NCBI GenBank assembly: GCA_024103215.1
Contig: JAGFIY010000139.1
Span: forward strand, 1-55,927
Direction of reading: 5' to 3'
DNA from: Melioribacteraceae bacterium
GTDB taxonomy: Bacteria > Bacteroidota > Ignavibacteria > Ignavibacteriales > Melioribacteraceae
DNA length: 55,927 bases
In this document: positions 1-8,404 of the stretch, piece by piece
Position numbering within the stretch: position 1 is the stretch's first letter
Layout: every line of letters begins with the position of its first letter
Position numbers and translations under genes: made by a program
Notes under the pieces: generated by a model
Database searches by the model: none
Seen by the model: the letters and a program-made list of their open reading frames with translations, nothing else
Told to the model about the DNA's origin: nothing

Positions 1-31
1 AATAAACTAAAAAGATTTGAAGTGAAATATC

Positions 32-61
32 AGTATCAAGTATCGAGATGCGAGTATCAAG
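32..61. repeat. Heptamer tandem repeat (about 4 copies)
   Basis: Four consecutive 7-nt units are readable: AGTATCA, AGTATCG, AGATGCG and AGTATCA, followed by AG. The third unit is degenerate. It lies in the non-coding leader before the exonuclease III gene, about 50 nt upstream of its candidate promoter. The function is unknown; it may be a fragment of a longer genomic tandem repeat family. Confidence 0.6.
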
Positions 62-108
62 GCAAATCTCGTGGAGACCGTATTATTCGACAACTTACTG
101 TCTTCACG

Positions 109-141
109 TTTGTTTTAATTAAATTTATTTTTATATCTTTT
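109..141 (+). promoter_or_regulatory. Candidate Bacteroidota-type promoter of the exonuclease III gene
   Basis: TTTG at 109-112 is followed after 21 nt by TATCTTTT at 134-141. This resembles the Bacteroidota primary sigma factor consensus TTTG-N19-21-TAnnTTTG. The start codon is 26 nt further on. Only the last base of the -7 box departs from consensus. Confidence 0.5.
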
Positions 142-167
142 CGGTCAACAATTAAAGAAAGGGACAA

Positions 168-941
168 ATGAAATCATATACATTTTTATCCTGGAACGTA
201 AACGGAATAAGAGCCGCTGCTAAAAAAGGATTTCTCGAGTGGTTCAAAAGTGAGGATCCGGATATACTTTGTCTGCAGGAAACTAAAGCTTGGGAAGAAC
301 AGCTTGATGAATCGTTGACTAATGTTGAAGGTTATCATGCCTATTTTGCCGAGGCATACAAAAAAGGCTACAGCGGAGTTGTCACTTATACAAAAGAAAA
401 ACCAATAAGTGTTATGAAAGGATTTGGGATTGAAATGTTTGATAGTGAAGGCAGGATTGTAATAACAGAATATGAAAAATTTGTTTTGTTCAATATATAT
501 TTCCCAAACGGTAAAAAGAATGCGGAAAGATTGAAATACAAAATGGATTTTTATGAAGCGTTTCAAAAGCATGCAGTGGAAATGTTGAAAAGTGGGAAAA
601 GGATTATCGTATGCGGTGACGTAAACACAGCCCACAAAGAAATTGATCTCGCCCGGCCGAAAGCAAATGAAACAGTTTCAGGCTTCCTTCCCGAAGAGCG
701 TGCTTGGATGGACAGGTTTTTCGACGCCGGTTTTATTGATACACTAAGAATGTTTAACGACAAACCTGAAGTTTACACATGGTGGGATGTTTTTACACGG
801 TCAAGAGAAAGAAATGTGGGCTGGAGAATCGATTACTTTTTCATCAGTGAAAACTTAAAAAAGAATATTACCGATGCATTCACGATGCCGGAAGTAATGG
901 GTTCCGACCATTGTCCGGTTGGGATCACAATAAAACTGTAG
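168..941 (+). CDS. xth: Exodeoxyribonuclease III / AP endonuclease
   Basis: Base-excision-repair nuclease of the endonuclease/exonuclease/phosphatase superfamily. It cuts the backbone at abasic sites and removes 3'-blocked ends in the cytoplasm. The 257 aa match the usual family length. Visible motifs are the metal-binding Glu in CLQETK (about residue 38), GDVNTAH near 152, the RIDYFF segment and the terminal GSDHCPV with the catalytic His near 248. The ATG has a GA-rich stretch (AAAGAAAGGGA) just upstream and a plausible promoter at 109-141. It appears monocistronic: 225-240 nt of non-coding sequence follow. Confidence 0.95.
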   Translation: MKSYTFLSWNVNGIRAAAKKGFLEWFKSEDPDILCLQETKAWEEQLDESLTNVEGYHAYFAEAYKKGYSGVVTYTKEKPISVMKGFGIEMFDSEGRIVITEYEKFVLFNIYFPNGKKNAERLKYKMDFYEAFQKHAVEMLKSGKRIIVCGDVNTAHKEIDLARPKANETVSGFLPEERAWMDRFFDAGFIDTLRMFNDKPEVYTWWDVFTRSRERNVGWRIDYFFISENLKKNITDAFTMPEVMGSDHCPVGITIKL

Positions 942-959
942 ACACAAAATCCCATTCGA

Positions 960-987
960 TAATCAATCTAAGATATTTAGTTGATTA
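960..987 (+). terminator. Hairpin after exonuclease III, possible terminator
   Basis: Arms TAATCAA (960-966) and TTGATTA (981-987) pair. An inner CTAA/TTAG extension follows after one bulged T. No U-tract follows (AAAACG), so intrinsic termination is uncertain. Confidence 0.3.
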
Positions 988-1027
988 AAACGTCTCAAAC
1001 TTGTACTTTAACACCTAAGCTTTCCGG

Positions 1028-1103
1028 TACTGTAAATTCTTCTTATCCCTTCAAAAATATAGGATTTTTTATTAATAAATTTTTCCTATGCCGGTTTACA
1101 GTA
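1028..1103. repeat. Separated inverted repeat upstream of the kelch gene
   Basis: TACTGTAAA at 1028-1036 and its exact reverse complement TTTACAGTA at 1095-1103 flank an AT-rich spacer of 58 nt. CCGG directly precedes both arms (1024-1027 and 1091-1094). It lies in the 225-nt gap between the exonuclease and kelch genes and could be a paired protein-binding site or a long-loop hairpin. Confidence 0.4.
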
Positions 1104-1181
1104 TTTCATAACTATTTATGAGATAACCTGTTTAACATTTTATTAAGAAGAAATTTAAAACAATTATTGGAGAGCATAGAA

Positions 1182-2417
1182 ATGAACACAATATTTAAAA
1201 GCCCCAGATTGTTAACTTTGTTTGTTGTACTTATTTTATTCTTATCACTAGTACCATTTAATATTACCAAAGCTCAAGGATGGGAACTATTAGACCCACC
1301 GAATACTCCCGAAGCAAGATTCGGAGATTCATTAGTAACTTTACCTGACGGAAGAGTTGTTATGTTCGGTGGACAAGGTGAGAATAATACGCTATTCAAC
1401 GATCTAAATTTCTTCATGGATACTTGGACCCCGGAAATTCCTGAAAACGAATCTCCCCCCGAAAGAAAAAACCATAGTGCTTGGGCTGTAGAGGATAAAA
1501 TGTATATTCATGGCGGAGCTGGTTATTCAATGTTTTATGATGATTTATGGAGTTATGATTTTTCTCAAAATACATGGACAATGCATTCCCCCGCCGGTAT
1601 TATACCTGAAGCACGTGAGTATGCTCCTGCTTTTGTATGGGATGGTGACCTTTATTTGGTCGGAGGGCAAGACGGAACGGGAAGTTTTAGTAATCTTTGG
1701 TCTTATAATATTGCATCGAATACCTGGACTAAACAGGGGCACATCCCAATGGCAGCAGCCGGTTTTGCCATTTCAACCTACGAAGACTATTTATATGTAA
1801 TTGGCTATTATAACTTTACTATTGCACTTGATCTAAGTACAATGCAAGCGCGCGATTTCACTTCTTCGCCTATGCCGTCTCAAAGACAATATTCAGCATT
1901 CGTTCAATTTGACGATATTGCTTACCTGTTTGGCGGTGAAGGAAGTGTCTTACAAGATATGTGGGGTTTTGATATGAGTACCGAAACTTGGTCTCAGCTT
2001 GAAGATTTACCAATCCCGCTTAAATATGCTTGCGCTGCTATTTATGATAACCAAATTTTCCTTACCGGCGGAATTGATGAAAATGATTCAATAAATAATT
2101 TATCATGGGTCTATCAGCTCGCTCCGAATTCAGTTCAAGAAAACACGATGAAGTATAATTTTTATTTGGGTAATAATTATCCCAATCCGTTCAATCCGTC
2201 AACTAAAATAAGCTATTCAATTGTGGAGCATGGTTTAGCAACTTTAACCGTATTCAATTCTATTGGTGAGAAGATTGTTGTTCTTGTTAATGAAATTAAG
2301 CAACCCGGGCTTTATGAAATCACTTTTAATGCTAAGGATTTACCAACTGGGATATATTTTTATTCACTAAAAAGTGGAGGACACAGTCTAACAAAAAAAA
2401 TGGTTCTTTTGCATTGA
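1182..2417 (+). CDS. Secreted kelch-repeat protein with type IX sorting domain
   Basis: About 411 aa. A hydrophobic signal segment (about residues 10-32, ending near ITKAQG) leads into five to six kelch repeats with GG doublets and W-containing strands, e.g. VVMFGGQ, MYIHGGAG, LYLVGGQDG, AYLFGGEG and IFLTGGID. These would form a beta-propeller. The last ~90 residues start with NNYPNPFNPSTKISYS and end in KKMVLLH, typical of the C-terminal sorting domain of type IX secretion cargo, so surface delivery is inferred. ATG at 1182 is preferred over an upstream TTG at 1167 because GGAGAG sits at 1169-1174. The ligand is unknown. Confidence 0.88.
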   Translation: MNTIFKSPRLLTLFVVLILFLSLVPFNITKAQGWELLDPPNTPEARFGDSLVTLPDGRVVMFGGQGENNTLFNDLNFFMDTWTPEIPENESPPERKNHSAWAVEDKMYIHGGAGYSMFYDDLWSYDFSQNTWTMHSPAGIIPEAREYAPAFVWDGDLYLVGGQDGTGSFSNLWSYNIASNTWTKQGHIPMAAAGFAISTYEDYLYVIGYYNFTIALDLSTMQARDFTSSPMPSQRQYSAFVQFDDIAYLFGGEGSVLQDMWGFDMSTETWSQLEDLPIPLKYACAAIYDNQIFLTGGIDENDSINNLSWVYQLAPNSVQENTMKYNFYLGNNYPNPFNPSTKISYSIVEHGLATLTVFNSIGEKIVVLVNEIKQPGLYEITFNAKDLPTGIYFYSLKSGGHSLTKKMVLLH

Positions 2418-2600
2418 TTGACGATTAAGAATATTTCATCAAACTACCAGCAGTGTTTATTTGTCTCTTAATGGAATTTTAATGATGAAAATGCTGCTTT
2501 TACAGAAATTCTAAATCTATTTTTTTCGACTTTATTAGGAATAATTTAGAACAACAATTAAACTTTATAGAATAGTCAGCAGTCGAACAAAATTAATAAA

Positions 2601-4610
2601 TCAAATGGATTTTACCACCAGCATTGTTATATCATCATCCTGAAGTTTACCGTTTAACCATTTTTTTATCTCTTGCTCAAAACTTGATATAATTTCTTTA
2701 GGACTTTTATCATGATTCCTATTCAATACTTCTGCAACTCTTTCATAATCAAACATCTTTTTCTTATCATCAAAAAGCTCAACAATGCCGTCGCTGATTA
2801 TCAAAAGTACATCATCTTGCTTTAGTGAAAATGAGCGGGTTTCATAAGGAAAATTATTATAAGCACCTAACGGCATCCCCTTCAAAACAATTTGTTCTAC
2901 CTTTCTTTTCTCAGAATTATAATGATATAACGGCGGCATTCCCGCAAAGGAAGCGGTTACATTTCCGTTTTTAATCTTCAAAATAGAAAGGGACATGAAT
3001 AAATTACCGAGATTCATTTCCTTAATAACCGCGGTCGATCTGTTAAAGAAATCCGGAATTGAATTTATTGATGATACGGATTTGAGAAGACCTTTCACAA
3101 TTGAAACCATTATTCCGGCTTTCATTCCATGACCTGTCGCATCGCCGACTGCTATTAATAGACTTCCGTCATCGGTTTGCAAAAAGTCATAATAGTCACC
3201 GCCTACTTCCGCAGCAGTTGTTAAATATGTGGCAATATCCAAATTCTCAAATTGAGGAAGCTTTTGAGGCAGCATAGATAGTTGAAGTTCTCTTGCTTCT
3301 TCCAGTTCCTTCGTTTTTCTTTTATTTTCAAGCTCTAAAATCTTTTTCTGATTTTCCAATTCTTTTGCCTCAAGTTCTTGTTCTAAAGTTTTTTGCGATA
3401 ATTCCCTTACTTGAACCAATTGCTTTTCAAGACTCAATTTGTTTTCAACAAATTCTTTTGCTAAAGCAATTGACATTGACAGAAGGAATACAAGAACTCC
3501 GTAAAGAAATACATTGTATGTGCCAAACAACGGTCCTACTAAATCAAAACTTAAAATCATCTGATATATACCCGAAAAGGAAAAGATTAGAAACCCGATT
3601 CTTATAATGTTTGAAACACCTCTGCTTGATGCATCCTTTCTAAACATGATCCTTCCTGCTTCCGCAGAAACTATAGAAATAAATGCGTAAGAAAAATAAT
3701 AGATAATGATTTTACCCGGCATAATAAATCCAGAAATACCAAGAATAAATGCCGCTAAAACATACCACTTTGAATTTTTGCTCTTATGATTAAAAATCGC
3801 AAAGATTGTTAAACTTCCCATAAGCAGAAGAAAGTTAAGTGTGAACGGGGCAAGGCGTCCGAAAAAGACCAAAGAGATCTGCGAAGTTGAGAGATATGAA
3901 TTGAATAAAATATAAATATAGAATGCAAAGAATAATAAAAATCCTACGTAGTAAAGATTTTGTTTTGTTCTTCTGTCAAACAAAAAAATGAGCAGATGAA
4001 TAAGACTTAGTATCAATGCCGGAATTACAAAAATCAATCGTTCGATAATTACCTTATTAATTTGATCCACCGCCAATGATATACCGTACTCAAATTCGGA
4101 AATCACTAATCTGAAACCTGCCCAATGCCCAGCATCATTTAGTGTTATCCAATCCGGGTTTTCAAACTTCACTGCTATTATGTTCATTCCGGATTTTGTA
4201 AAACGCAATAATTTTGGTATTCGATCCATCTTATTGGTTGAAAGATAGAACTCTCCGTTTAGATACATTTTAATCTTTCCGGTGTTATAAATAAACAGAG
4301 CTATGTTTTTATTTACCAAAGAGGAATCGATATCGAAATAAAAACGAAACCAGCCTACACCGTTCCAATCTGCTGAATTTTCGGGAAGAAATCTTGTATC
4401 TAAAATTTCCCATTGAGTATCATTATAATCCTTTAAGGAAAAATCGATATTGTCTTTGTTTGTGAATTTTTGATTACTATTAGGATAGTATACTCTGCCG
4501 CTTATTGAATCAGCACTTAATTTGATCAATTCTTGTGAATAATTCACACTGGAAAACAGAAAGGTCAGGATGAAGAATGAAATAATTATTTTATCTATAA
4601 AATTTTTCAC
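2601..4610 (-). CDS. Membrane SpoIIE/PP2C-type phosphatase with 7TM receptor module
   Basis: 669 aa. In order: a signal peptide (about 1-25), a periplasmic beta-sandwich with carbohydrate-binding-like features (WNGVGWFRFYF, residues about 30-170), seven membrane helices (about 185-385), a charged coiled coil (about 390-445) and a C-terminal RsbU/SpoIIE phosphatase domain. The phosphatase has EVGGDYYDF, GDATGHGMKAG and the final DDDITMLVV metal-binding Asp cluster. The architecture matches 7TMR-DISM receptors fused to PP2C. Such enzymes dephosphorylate anti-sigma antagonists in partner-switching pathways; no antagonist gene is visible nearby. It is transcribed alone. Confidence 0.88.
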   Translation of the reverse strand: MKNFIDKIIISFFILTFLFSSVNYSQELIKLSADSISGRVYYPNSNQKFTNKDNIDFSLKDYNDTQWEILDTRFLPENSADWNGVGWFRFYFDIDSSLVNKNIALFIYNTGKIKMYLNGEFYLSTNKMDRIPKLLRFTKSGMNIIAVKFENPDWITLNDAGHWAGFRLVISEFEYGISLAVDQINKVIIERLIFVIPALILSLIHLLIFLFDRRTKQNLYYVGFLLFFAFYIYILFNSYLSTSQISLVFFGRLAPFTLNFLLLMGSLTIFAIFNHKSKNSKWYVLAAFILGISGFIMPGKIIIYYFSYAFISIVSAEAGRIMFRKDASSRGVSNIIRIGFLIFSFSGIYQMILSFDLVGPLFGTYNVFLYGVLVFLLSMSIALAKEFVENKLSLEKQLVQVRELSQKTLEQELEAKELENQKKILELENKRKTKELEEARELQLSMLPQKLPQFENLDIATYLTTAAEVGGDYYDFLQTDDGSLLIAVGDATGHGMKAGIMVSIVKGLLKSVSSINSIPDFFNRSTAVIKEMNLGNLFMSLSILKIKNGNVTASFAGMPPLYHYNSEKRKVEQIVLKGMPLGAYNNFPYETRSFSLKQDDVLLIISDGIVELFDDKKKMFDYERVAEVLNRNHDKSPKEIISSFEQEIKKWLNGKLQDDDITMLVVKSI

Positions 4611-4679
4611 AATCGCCGGTTCGTAAATATTTATTCAAAATTGGGTTGAAATATTTTATGCAAAGTAATAAATTCGGAA

Positions 4680-4693
4680 TGTCCTTAAGGACA
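4680..4693. repeat. Perfect 14-bp palindrome upstream of the phosphatase gene
   Basis: TGTCCTTAAGGACA is fully self-complementary and lies 70 nt upstream of the minus-strand phosphatase start codon. It could be a dimeric regulator site, or part of a short plus-strand transcript ending at the hairpin at 4742-4764. Confidence 0.4.
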
Positions 4694-4741
4694 CAAACTT
4701 TTTTATCAACAATTTTTTTTCATAACTTTTTCACTACTTGC

Positions 4742-4764
4742 ACCCGGCTTAATGCCGGGTTTTT
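4742..4764 (+). terminator. Intrinsic terminator oriented to the plus strand, with no plus-strand gene before it
   Basis: The stem ACCCGGC (4742-4748), loop TTAAT, GCCGGGT (4754-4760) and following TTTT look like a strong intrinsic terminator. The U-tract is on the plus strand, yet both flanking genes are on the minus strand. In the minus direction the hairpin is followed by TGCAAG, a poor terminator. Confidence 0.55.
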
Positions 4765-4767
4765 ATT

Positions 4768-5349
4768 TTAATAACCAAATCTAAAATTTACACCTACCGA
4801 AAGTCCGGTAATATCAATCTTATAAGGATATCCGGATTTTTCCTCGCTCAAAAACCTATAGCTGATCCCTGTACCGATTGATATTGCTTTCATCACATTT
4901 AGGTAAACATTAATTCCCGGTTCAACAATTATAAAAGTATCGCTCAAGTTCTTTCTTTGTAAATTCAATCCGGTTTTAATTTCAGTAAAGCTAAGCGCAC
5001 CTCCCCCTACTAATGTAATAAGTGAAACACTAAACAGATTGTTTTTAACCACGGCATACTCAATTTCAAATCCAAGATAACCAAAATTAATTTTTGCTTT
5101 AGGGTCATTTGGGTTGATTTCAACATCATTGCTCATTAACAATCCATAACCGCCGCCGCCGATTATAAATTTTTCATCAATTACCCAACCTCCTCTTGCG
5201 CCGATTAAGATTCCAAATTCTTTACTAATTTTTGTAAGTTTAATCACAGGGCTTCCAAAACCGAATGCATTTTTCCCGGTGTCTATTTCCTGTGCGGAAA
5301 TTGATGCAGCAAATAAAAGAGTCAATGAAATTAAAAAAAATTTTTTCAC
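4768..5349 (-). CDS. Small outer-membrane beta-barrel-like protein
   Basis: 193 aa. A clear signal peptide (MKKFFLISLTLLFAASISAQ) is followed by alternating hydrophobic, glycine-rich strands such as GGWVIDEKFIIGGGGYGLL. The chain ends in VGVNFRFGY, with a terminal aromatic residue as in outer-membrane barrels. An eight-strand barrel is plausible from the length. The family and role are not recognised. It stands alone, divergent from the methyltransferase gene. Confidence 0.75.
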   Translation of the reverse strand: MKKFFLISLTLLFAASISAQEIDTGKNAFGFGSPVIKLTKISKEFGILIGARGGWVIDEKFIIGGGGYGLLMSNDVEINPNDPKAKINFGYLGFEIEYAVVKNNLFSVSLITLVGGGALSFTEIKTGLNLQRKNLSDTFIIVEPGINVYLNVMKAISIGTGISYRFLSEEKSGYPYKIDITGLSVGVNFRFGY

Positions 5350-5434
5350 ATCAAACCAGATTTAGTATAATGATATTCTTAAATGAGTTGTAAAAAATAT
5401 GTAATTTATGTGTTATACTAAACAGAGAACCCAA

Positions 5435-6205
5435 ATGAATTCACAAAAAATAGATTATGATAAAATTTCCCAAACTTACGACCGGAGATACGAACACAAC
5501 GCGTTATCGCAAATCGCAGAAGAACTTAAGAAAAAATTGAACATCAAGGAAAATTCTTCCCTGCTTGATGTAGGATGCGGAACGGCGTATTGGTTAAATT
5601 TTTTTGCAAATGAAACATCTTATCTCTTTGGCGCCGATCTTTCTCTTGGAATGCTGCGTAAAGCGTCCGAAAGAAACAAACACATCAAACTTGTTCAGGC
5701 GAGTGCTGGATTTCTTCCTTTCAAGCCAAATAGTATTGATTCAATATTTTGTATAAATGCACTCCATTTTTTTGACACAGATAACTTTATAATCGAATGC
5801 AGTAAATTATTAAAACTAAACGGAAATATCATTTTAGTTGTACTCGATCTTCAAAATCCCGAATCGACCTGGTACGCTTATGATTATTTTGAAGGCATTA
5901 AAGAATTTGATTATAATCGCTTCAATTCTGTTGAAAATATTGTGAGCAAACTTAAGAAAAATAATTTTATAGATATCCGTACTAAAATTGTGCAGGTCGT
6001 TGAAGATATCTTCAACAACGAAGAAGTGTTCAAAGATCCCTTTTTAAGTAAGATGGAATCTTCAACACTTGCCTGGCTGACTGATGAAGAATATGCGGAT
6101 GGACTTAACAAGATTAAACAAACGGTTTCAGAAACCATAAAAAGAAAAGAAAAAATTACATTTACAAAAAAGTTTCATTTTGTTTTAATCTCTGCACAAA
6201 GTTAG
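5435..6205 (+). CDS. Class I SAM-dependent methyltransferase
   Basis: About 256 aa from ATG 5435 (an in-frame ATG at 5408 gives 265). Motif I LLDVGCGTAYWL binds SAM, followed by the acidic motif II in FGADLSLGML and the FCINALHFF segment. This is typical of UbiE/COQ5-like class I methyltransferases. The C-terminal third is variable and probably sets substrate choice, which cannot be told from sequence. The start MNSQKIDYDKIS is preferred because the family normally begins just before the YDKISQTYD segment. Apparently a single gene. Confidence 0.82.
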   Translation: MNSQKIDYDKISQTYDRRYEHNALSQIAEELKKKLNIKENSSLLDVGCGTAYWLNFFANETSYLFGADLSLGMLRKASERNKHIKLVQASAGFLPFKPNSIDSIFCINALHFFDTDNFIIECSKLLKLNGNIILVVLDLQNPESTWYAYDYFEGIKEFDYNRFNSVENIVSKLKKNNFIDIRTKIVQVVEDIFNNEEVFKDPFLSKMESSTLAWLTDEEYADGLNKIKQTVSETIKRKEKITFTKKFHFVLISAQS

Positions 6206-6254
6206 AACAATTACTATACTATTCCGTCTAATAGTGAAATAAACGGAGAAAATA

Positions 6255-6458
6255 ATGGTAGGATTTTTACTTTGGATTTTACTTCTAATTGTCTGTTGGC
6301 CATTAGCAATAATAGCTTTGATCGTTTACCCAATTGTTTGGCTCCTTCTCCTTCCATTCAGGTTAATTGGAATCACCGTAAGTGCGGTCTTCGATCTCTT
6401 AAAAGCAATTATAACACTTCCTGCTAGGATATTGCGCGGACCAAGTGCTGCAAGATAA
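6255..6458 (+). CDS. Small hydrophobic membrane protein
   Basis: 67 aa, almost entirely hydrophobic. It begins MVGFLLWILLLIVCWP, has one or two membrane helices (about 3-40), an amphipathic stretch and a short basic tail with RILRGPSAAR. An AACGGAGAAAATA sequence upstream gives a good ribosome-binding site. Not recognised as a named family. It sits between the methyltransferase and the SirB1-like gene with gaps of 49 and 95 nt. Confidence 0.65.
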   Translation: MVGFLLWILLLIVCWPLAIIALIVYPIVWLLLLPFRLIGITVSAVFDLLKAIITLPARILRGPSAAR

Positions 6459-6553
6459 TTTTCTTAATTAAACAAAATTTACTTAAAAAACCTATCATCT
6501 GTTTCTACTTGATTCTTCCATATTATTAATTAGATTGATACTAGAAATTTTGA

Positions 6554-7384
6554 GTGGCTGAAAGCAAAGTGATGGATAGGGAAAAATTAAAATATCTTGT
6601 CAAATTAATAGATGATGAATCAGAAGAGGTTCGAAATAATGTTTTATTCGAATTGTACCACTATGGACCAAACCTGGAAATTGACTTGTTGGAATTCTCC
6701 GGCTCCCTCTCGAAATCAAACCGTAAACTTTTAGAACCGATTATAAATTCAAACAGAAAAAACTGGCTTCGAGATCAGTGGATTAAAAAGGATGCAATTA
6801 AAGACGATTTCCAAAAGCTCGAATACTGTCTTAATCTTATATCAAAGTTTCAACTAGGACTCACAGTCAGTTTCGAAGTAACTTCAATGCTTGATAAACT
6901 TGCGATGGATTTTAGGAACTATTATCCTTACGGAAACGAGGTGGATCTTTCGGTTTATCTCTTTCAACAGCTTGGTATTGAAGGGGCATCAAAAGATTAT
7001 TATAACCCGATGAACAGCAACGCAGTTTATGCTATCAGAAAACGTAAAGGACTCCCCATTACGCTTGCCTTGATTTATATTCTTGTCGGGAAAAGATGCG
7101 GGTTTCATATCGAAGGCTGCAACTTTCCGGGACATTTTTTGGCAAGAATAAAAATTGATAACGAGCTCGTTCTGGTCGATTGTTTCAACGGCGGAAGATT
7201 GATTTACAAATCGAATATTGCCGAATTTGCCGAGGATATGTACGACTCGGTTATGTTCCTAATCGAACAAGAAGCAAATATAAATCTCATCATAAAACGA
7301 GTTTTGGCAAATCTCATTAACGCCTACAGTAAATCCAAGCAGCCCGAAAATGCGGAATTATTTCAAGAATTTTTGCTTGTATAA
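6554..7384 (+). CDS. SirB1-family transglutaminase-like protein
   Basis: 276 aa. The N-terminal ~100 residues are helical (LDRE..LVKLIDDESEEVR style, HEAT-like). The core contains NAVYAIRKRKGLPITLALIY, GFHIEGCNFPGHFLARI and VDCFNGG, the hallmark of SirB1/transglutaminase-core proteins. The biochemical role of the family is poorly defined; many lack a full catalytic triad. The start is uncertain: GTG at 6554 or ATG at 6572, neither with a strong ribosome-binding site. Confidence 0.8.
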   Translation: MAESKVMDREKLKYLVKLIDDESEEVRNNVLFELYHYGPNLEIDLLEFSGSLSKSNRKLLEPIINSNRKNWLRDQWIKKDAIKDDFQKLEYCLNLISKFQLGLTVSFEVTSMLDKLAMDFRNYYPYGNEVDLSVYLFQQLGIEGASKDYYNPMNSNAVYAIRKRKGLPITLALIYILVGKRCGFHIEGCNFPGHFLARIKIDNELVLVDCFNGGRLIYKSNIAEFAEDMYDSVMFLIEQEANINLIIKRVLANLINAYSKSKQPENAELFQEFLLV

Positions 7385-7484
7385 ACTGGTATTATAAATC
7401 ACATCTTACTTGATAATTGATTGATAAATTCAATATATTCAATCAAGATCTTGTGTCAAACTACATTTATAAGGAGGGAATAAG

Positions 7485-8297
7485 ATGAGAAAATATTTAA
7501 ATCTAATTATTACTATGTTTATAATCTTTGCAACAGCAAGTTCGATCTTAGGCGGAGGGGTTGTGAAGATTACTGAAACCGACAGCGATGGAATTTCCAT
7601 AACAAGTCAATTATTCGTTCAAGACGGTATGCTGAAAATAGTAAGTGATCAAACAGATGAAAACACGATAATGATCTTCGATTCCAAAAATCAAATTATG
7701 AAAATCGCAGATCTGAATAAGAAGTCCTATATGGAAATCACAAAAGATGATGTTAAAAAATTTTCGCAGCAGATGTCCGGCATAAGTAAGCAGATGGAAG
7801 AAGCGCTAAAAAATGTTCCCCCAGAACAAAGAGAAATGATGGAAAAGATGATGAAGGATAAAATGCCGGGAATGCAAGAACAAGAAATGCCTTCTAAACC
7901 CGAGTACAAAAAAGTTGCGAGCGGAATTCAGATTGGGAATTGGATTACAGATAAATACGAAGGCTATAAAAACGGATCAAAAATCGAATCAGTTTGGATT
8001 GCGGCTTGGCAGGCTACCTCTCTTAAAGAAGAATACATGGACGTGTTTAAAGGAATGATGAGTATGTTCGAAGAATTCGCAAAAAGTATGGGACCCATGG
8101 CTGCAAGTATGGAACAATCATTTGATGCTGAACTTTTTGAACATGGATTTCCTATTAAAACCGAAGAATATGAAGACGGTAAACTTGTGAGCACAAGTTT
8201 GGTCGAGGAAATGATGGAACAGAATTTAAGTTCTGATGTTTTCACACTTCCCGCCGGATTAACAAAAGAAACGCCTTTTGCAAATTTAGAAAATTAA
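7485..8297 (+). CDS. DUF4412-type secreted protein
   Basis: 270 aa with a signal peptide (about 1-23, ending near ASSILGG). The following beta-rich segment (ITSQLFVQDGMLKI, IMIFDSKNQIMKIAD, KKSYMEIT) resembles DUF4412. A methionine/glutamate-rich middle region carries several M-rich stretches (MEKMMKDKMPGMQ). The second half repeats the theme of a conversion or fit-like domain ending in VFTLPAGLTKETPF. A strong AAGGAGG ribosome-binding site precedes the ATG. The role is unknown; an exported, probably periplasmic, protein is inferred. Confidence 0.75.
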   Translation: MRKYLNLIITMFIIFATASSILGGGVVKITETDSDGISITSQLFVQDGMLKIVSDQTDENTIMIFDSKNQIMKIADLNKKSYMEITKDDVKKFSQQMSGISKQMEEALKNVPPEQREMMEKMMKDKMPGMQEQEMPSKPEYKKVASGIQIGNWITDKYEGYKNGSKIESVWIAAWQATSLKEEYMDVFKGMMSMFEEFAKSMGPMAASMEQSFDAELFEHGFPIKTEEYEDGKLVSTSLVEEMMEQNLSSDVFTLPAGLTKETPFANLEN

Positions 8298-8302
8298 ACA
8301 GA

Positions 8303-8368
8303 GGCTGTCTAAAAAGCCGCAGAATGTCATTACTTAATCTTTTTGACAAATGGTATTTTTAGACAGCT
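8303..8368. repeat. Long hairpin after the DUF4412 gene
   Basis: GGCTGTCTAAAAA (8303-8315) pairs with TTTTTAGACAGCT (8356-8368), with one terminal G-T pair and a 40-nt loop. The loop contains a second small stem, TGTCA (8325-8329) with TGACA (8344-8348). It may act as a terminator, or be a relic of a small mobile element. The start GAGGCTGT is shared with the terminator at 35801. Confidence 0.5.
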
Positions 8369-8404
8369 ATTTGTATTCAACAACTATTTAAGGGATAATT
8401 TTAT

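Noticed and set aside
186-763. Antisense open frames over exonuclease III
   Set aside because: They shadow a clear gene and encode no recognisable domain.
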